A stretch of 30,959 nt of DNA from Chara braunii (taxonomy: Eukaryota > Streptophyta > Charophyceae > Charales > Characeae): positions 1,922,825-1,953,783 of the forward strand of contig BFEA01000019.1 in assembly GCA_003427395.1 (NCBI GenBank). Reading direction: 5' to 3'. The notes under the pieces were generated by a model. The model saw nothing but the letters and a program-made list of their open reading frames with translations. It was not told the DNA's origin and ran no database searches. This document shows positions 29,061-30,959 of this stretch, piece by piece (position 1 is the stretch's first letter; the number at the start of each line of letters is the position of its first letter). The position numbers and the translations under genes are program-made.

Positions 29061-30400
29061 GATGGATTTGTGAGCACTGTAGGTGGTAGTGAGGCCCACG
29101 CCGGAGTTATGCTCCTGGTCCATAGTGGGATGTTGTCTTTTGTACCCTGTGTGGTTTAAGGGAAGGAGGACTACACTATCACTGAAAGGGAGGAAAGTGT
29201 TGAGGTCTTATTAGAATGACGCTTGTAGGGTAGGCAACTATTGTTTGGCATGAGGGGAGGAGTGGCTACCTAACCTTGTGTCACACGTGGTCACCGTACG
29301 AGTCTACTCCCGGTGGGTTGGCATGGTGACCGTGACCCAGTGCTTCGTCCAGGGCCCTTCAGATGGCACCGCCCTCTCCTCCCGGATGCTCCGAGTGAAC
29401 ATTGACGATTCTCAAGTTTGAGCGCACTCGACTCCTCACATGAGAGGACTCTCAAGACAGAACACACATCCTCACGGTAAGAGGTGTCGTAGAGGGTAGA
29501 TAAGGTTAGGTGCAACGTACCTCGAAATAGCTGCCCCCAACCACAGATACTCTCACCAGATGACCCGATGTCAATTGTGATGACCAATCGCTGCTTTGAA
29601 ACAACCAGCATTACACCGCCGTTCCACCTCATCGTCAATCACACATCAGTTAGTTCTCATCACACTGCGAACACCCAATATTCACCATGTCGCCTTCCTG
29701 GCGATCCCCTCTCCACCTGGGTTGCCTACTTGCCTTCGCCCTCCTCACTACACACTCCCTACGGTAGCTCGCCCAGCATACCGCATGCATGTACCGCATA
29801 GGCAGAAGACGAGCGACAAATGAGCGCACCGTATCACAGCTCCGATACCAAATTGCAAGGAAAATGAGCGATAGTGAACTTCAGAAACCAAGCAGCATCA
29901 TACACATGAGACCAGATAATCATGACCTCGAACCAAAAGCAGAATTGCATAACGAGTCCCACCAAGTAAGAGCACAGCAAAAGCTCATAAGTGACAATAT
30001 TTGGATAGTCTCATCATCATCAAGAAAGAACCAATGTTGACATCCTACCTGGGGCTTGGCGCCCAGACTACAAATGGCAGATCCTATCTAGCCTAGCTAC
30101 ACTGGCGCTGATGACGTCAACAGCTCCCCGAAGTACGAACAGATCTCGGCCAATGCCGTTCGCCTCAAGCACCAGGTATGTCTCTCGCATCACTCATAAC
30201 CTCGATCCCCAACTCACAGATGCCACATGCACCCAAGAACCACCGTGCGCCCCATCCAGCATACAGCAGCGCAGCTCGGCTATGGCTGCCTGCTCCTTCC
30301 AGCTCGCCCGTGAGCGCGTGAGCGCTGGCCAGCGTATAGCGCAGCAGCACTTGCGCAGCATGCAGCCAGTGCCCGAATGCCGAATGCGTGGGCAGGCCCT
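29061..30400. other. No gene recognised
   Basis: Mixed composition. Overlapping 75-116 codon frames occur on both strands (29291-29638 minus; 29568-29801, 29596-29823, 29789-30040 plus) with no domain and no favoured frame. Confidence 0.4.
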
Positions 30401-30736
30401 TTCCTAAATGGAAGTGGCCTGCTTGCTTGCGTGCAGCCTGGCTGCGCTGGGCCCCTGCCCAGAAGCTTCCGGTAGGCCCAGAGAGGCTGAACCCCAGTCC
30501 AAACGAATCAGGCACTGGGCCTGTGGTGGTTGCCGTTGTTCAACTGCCCGCGCCTGTGTTCGGTCCATGTTGCGAATCTGGCCCAGGGCCTGCCTTGTTC
30601 ACATTCGAAAAAGGCAGCCTGGGTCTAGGCGCTCTCAACCAACAGGCGCTGCGCAACTGCCTGAAATTACCCAGTTGCTTGGTGACCCCAAAAATGGGCC
30701 TGTAGGCCCTGGGTCGAGCCTGCCTTCACTTAGGGC
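30401..30736 (-). repeat. Dispersed repeat R2, copy 3 (reverse orientation)
   Basis: Read on the minus strand it starts with GCCCTAAGTGAAGGCAGGCT (30736-30717), as in copies 1 and 2, and continues with GGCAGTTGCGCAGC and TGTTGGTTG boxes that match copy 1 near 15453-15475. It is rich in GGGCCTG. Confidence 0.6.
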
Positions 30737-30803
30737 GGCCGACTGTACAGAAAATAGGGCCCAGTAGGGCAGATCGAGGCCTTGAGCCGTGCGCTTATCA
30801 GCA

Positions 30804-30925
30804 ATTGAAAAAAAAAAAAAAAAGGCCTGGCCACCGACGTGCTCGTAAGAAGAAACACATCACACCAAAAAAAAAAAAAAAAGGCCTGGCCATTGTCGTG
30901 CTAGTAAGAAGAAACACATCACACC
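30804..30925. repeat. Two poly(A)-linked tandem units of about 65-70 bp
   Basis: A16 then GGCCTGGCCACCGACGTGCT, then AAGAAGAAACACATCACACC, then A16 and the same again with a few substitutions. The A runs between units recall SINE or retroposon tails. Confidence 0.9.
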
Positions 30926-30959
30926 AACTGGCCTAGCTCACTTGGTACACCCCTGAACA
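30926..30959 (+). ncRNA. tRNA-derived repeat start (A-box), truncated by window end
   Basis: TAGCTCACTTGG (30934-30945) matches the A-box at 11 of 12 positions. The 5' context ACTGGCCTAG is shared with 2484-2494. The B-box would lie outside the window. Confidence 0.45.

Noticed and set aside
29291-30040. Overlapping frames as a host gene
   Set aside because: Several frames on both strands are equally open, none has a domain, and no exon structure could be supported.

Overview
The window looks like repeat-rich nuclear DNA of a eukaryote, most likely from the green plant lineage. I see no intact host gene I can recognise, no rRNA and no standard cloverleaf tRNA. The plant/streptophyte guess rests on two primer-binding sites complementary to the 3' end of plant-type tRNA-Asp, a usage known from several plant Ty3/gypsy lineages, and on the mix of LTR elements, MITE-like palindromes, tRNA-derived Pol III units and long TTA, GA, GT and TA microsatellites. 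The exact organism cannot be fixed from this sequence; a charophyte alga is one possibility.

Layout. 1-4378 is non-coding and repeat-derived, with a pyrimidine tract at the start and a GA-rich stretch near 2.8-3.4 kb. 4379-5063 is a large near-perfect inverted repeat. 6513-7800 is an array of ~61-bp units, most of which can fold into a hairpin with a 7-base loop like ATAAGTT. 8.1-9.3 kb holds a short tandem repeat and a decayed gag fragment. 10.05-11.7 kb is composite repeat A (hairpin, tRNA-like Pol III unit, antisense tRNA-like B-box, T-rich tract, GA/GT minisatellites). 12.78-13.2 kb is a palindromic MITE-like element. 14.5-14.8 kb is a minisatellite whose unit lengthens along the array. 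15.2-16.5 kb has two TTA microsatellites, each followed by the same dispersed repeat. 17.17-18.15 kb is a second hairpin array (59-bp units) broken by 519 Ns. 18.41-18.8 kb is a heavily nonsense-mutated gag remnant.

19.4-23.3 kb is the only real coding region: an LTR end with a TATA box, a tRNA-Asp primer-binding site, a proline-rich ORF1, an open ORF2a (20708-21388), a tandem paralogue ORF2b with three in-frame stops, and a gag-like gene with one in-frame stop. Placing two copies of an unrecognised gene between the primer-binding site and gag is unusual and is the best candidate for an undescribed system. No protease, reverse transcriptase or integrase is visible. 23.8-24.7 kb is composite repeat B, which keeps the architecture of A. 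25.5-26.5 kb carries short tandem repeats. 28.0-28.45 kb is a second, related LTR end with its own tRNA-Asp primer-binding site. The window ends in poly(A)-linked tandem units and a truncated tRNA-like start.

Two themes recur. Coding remnants keep their frame but gain stop codons, and inverted-repeat arms differ almost only by transitions, which together suggest cytosine deamination of silenced repeats. In addition, several unrelated repeats conserve RNA-like stems better than sequence.
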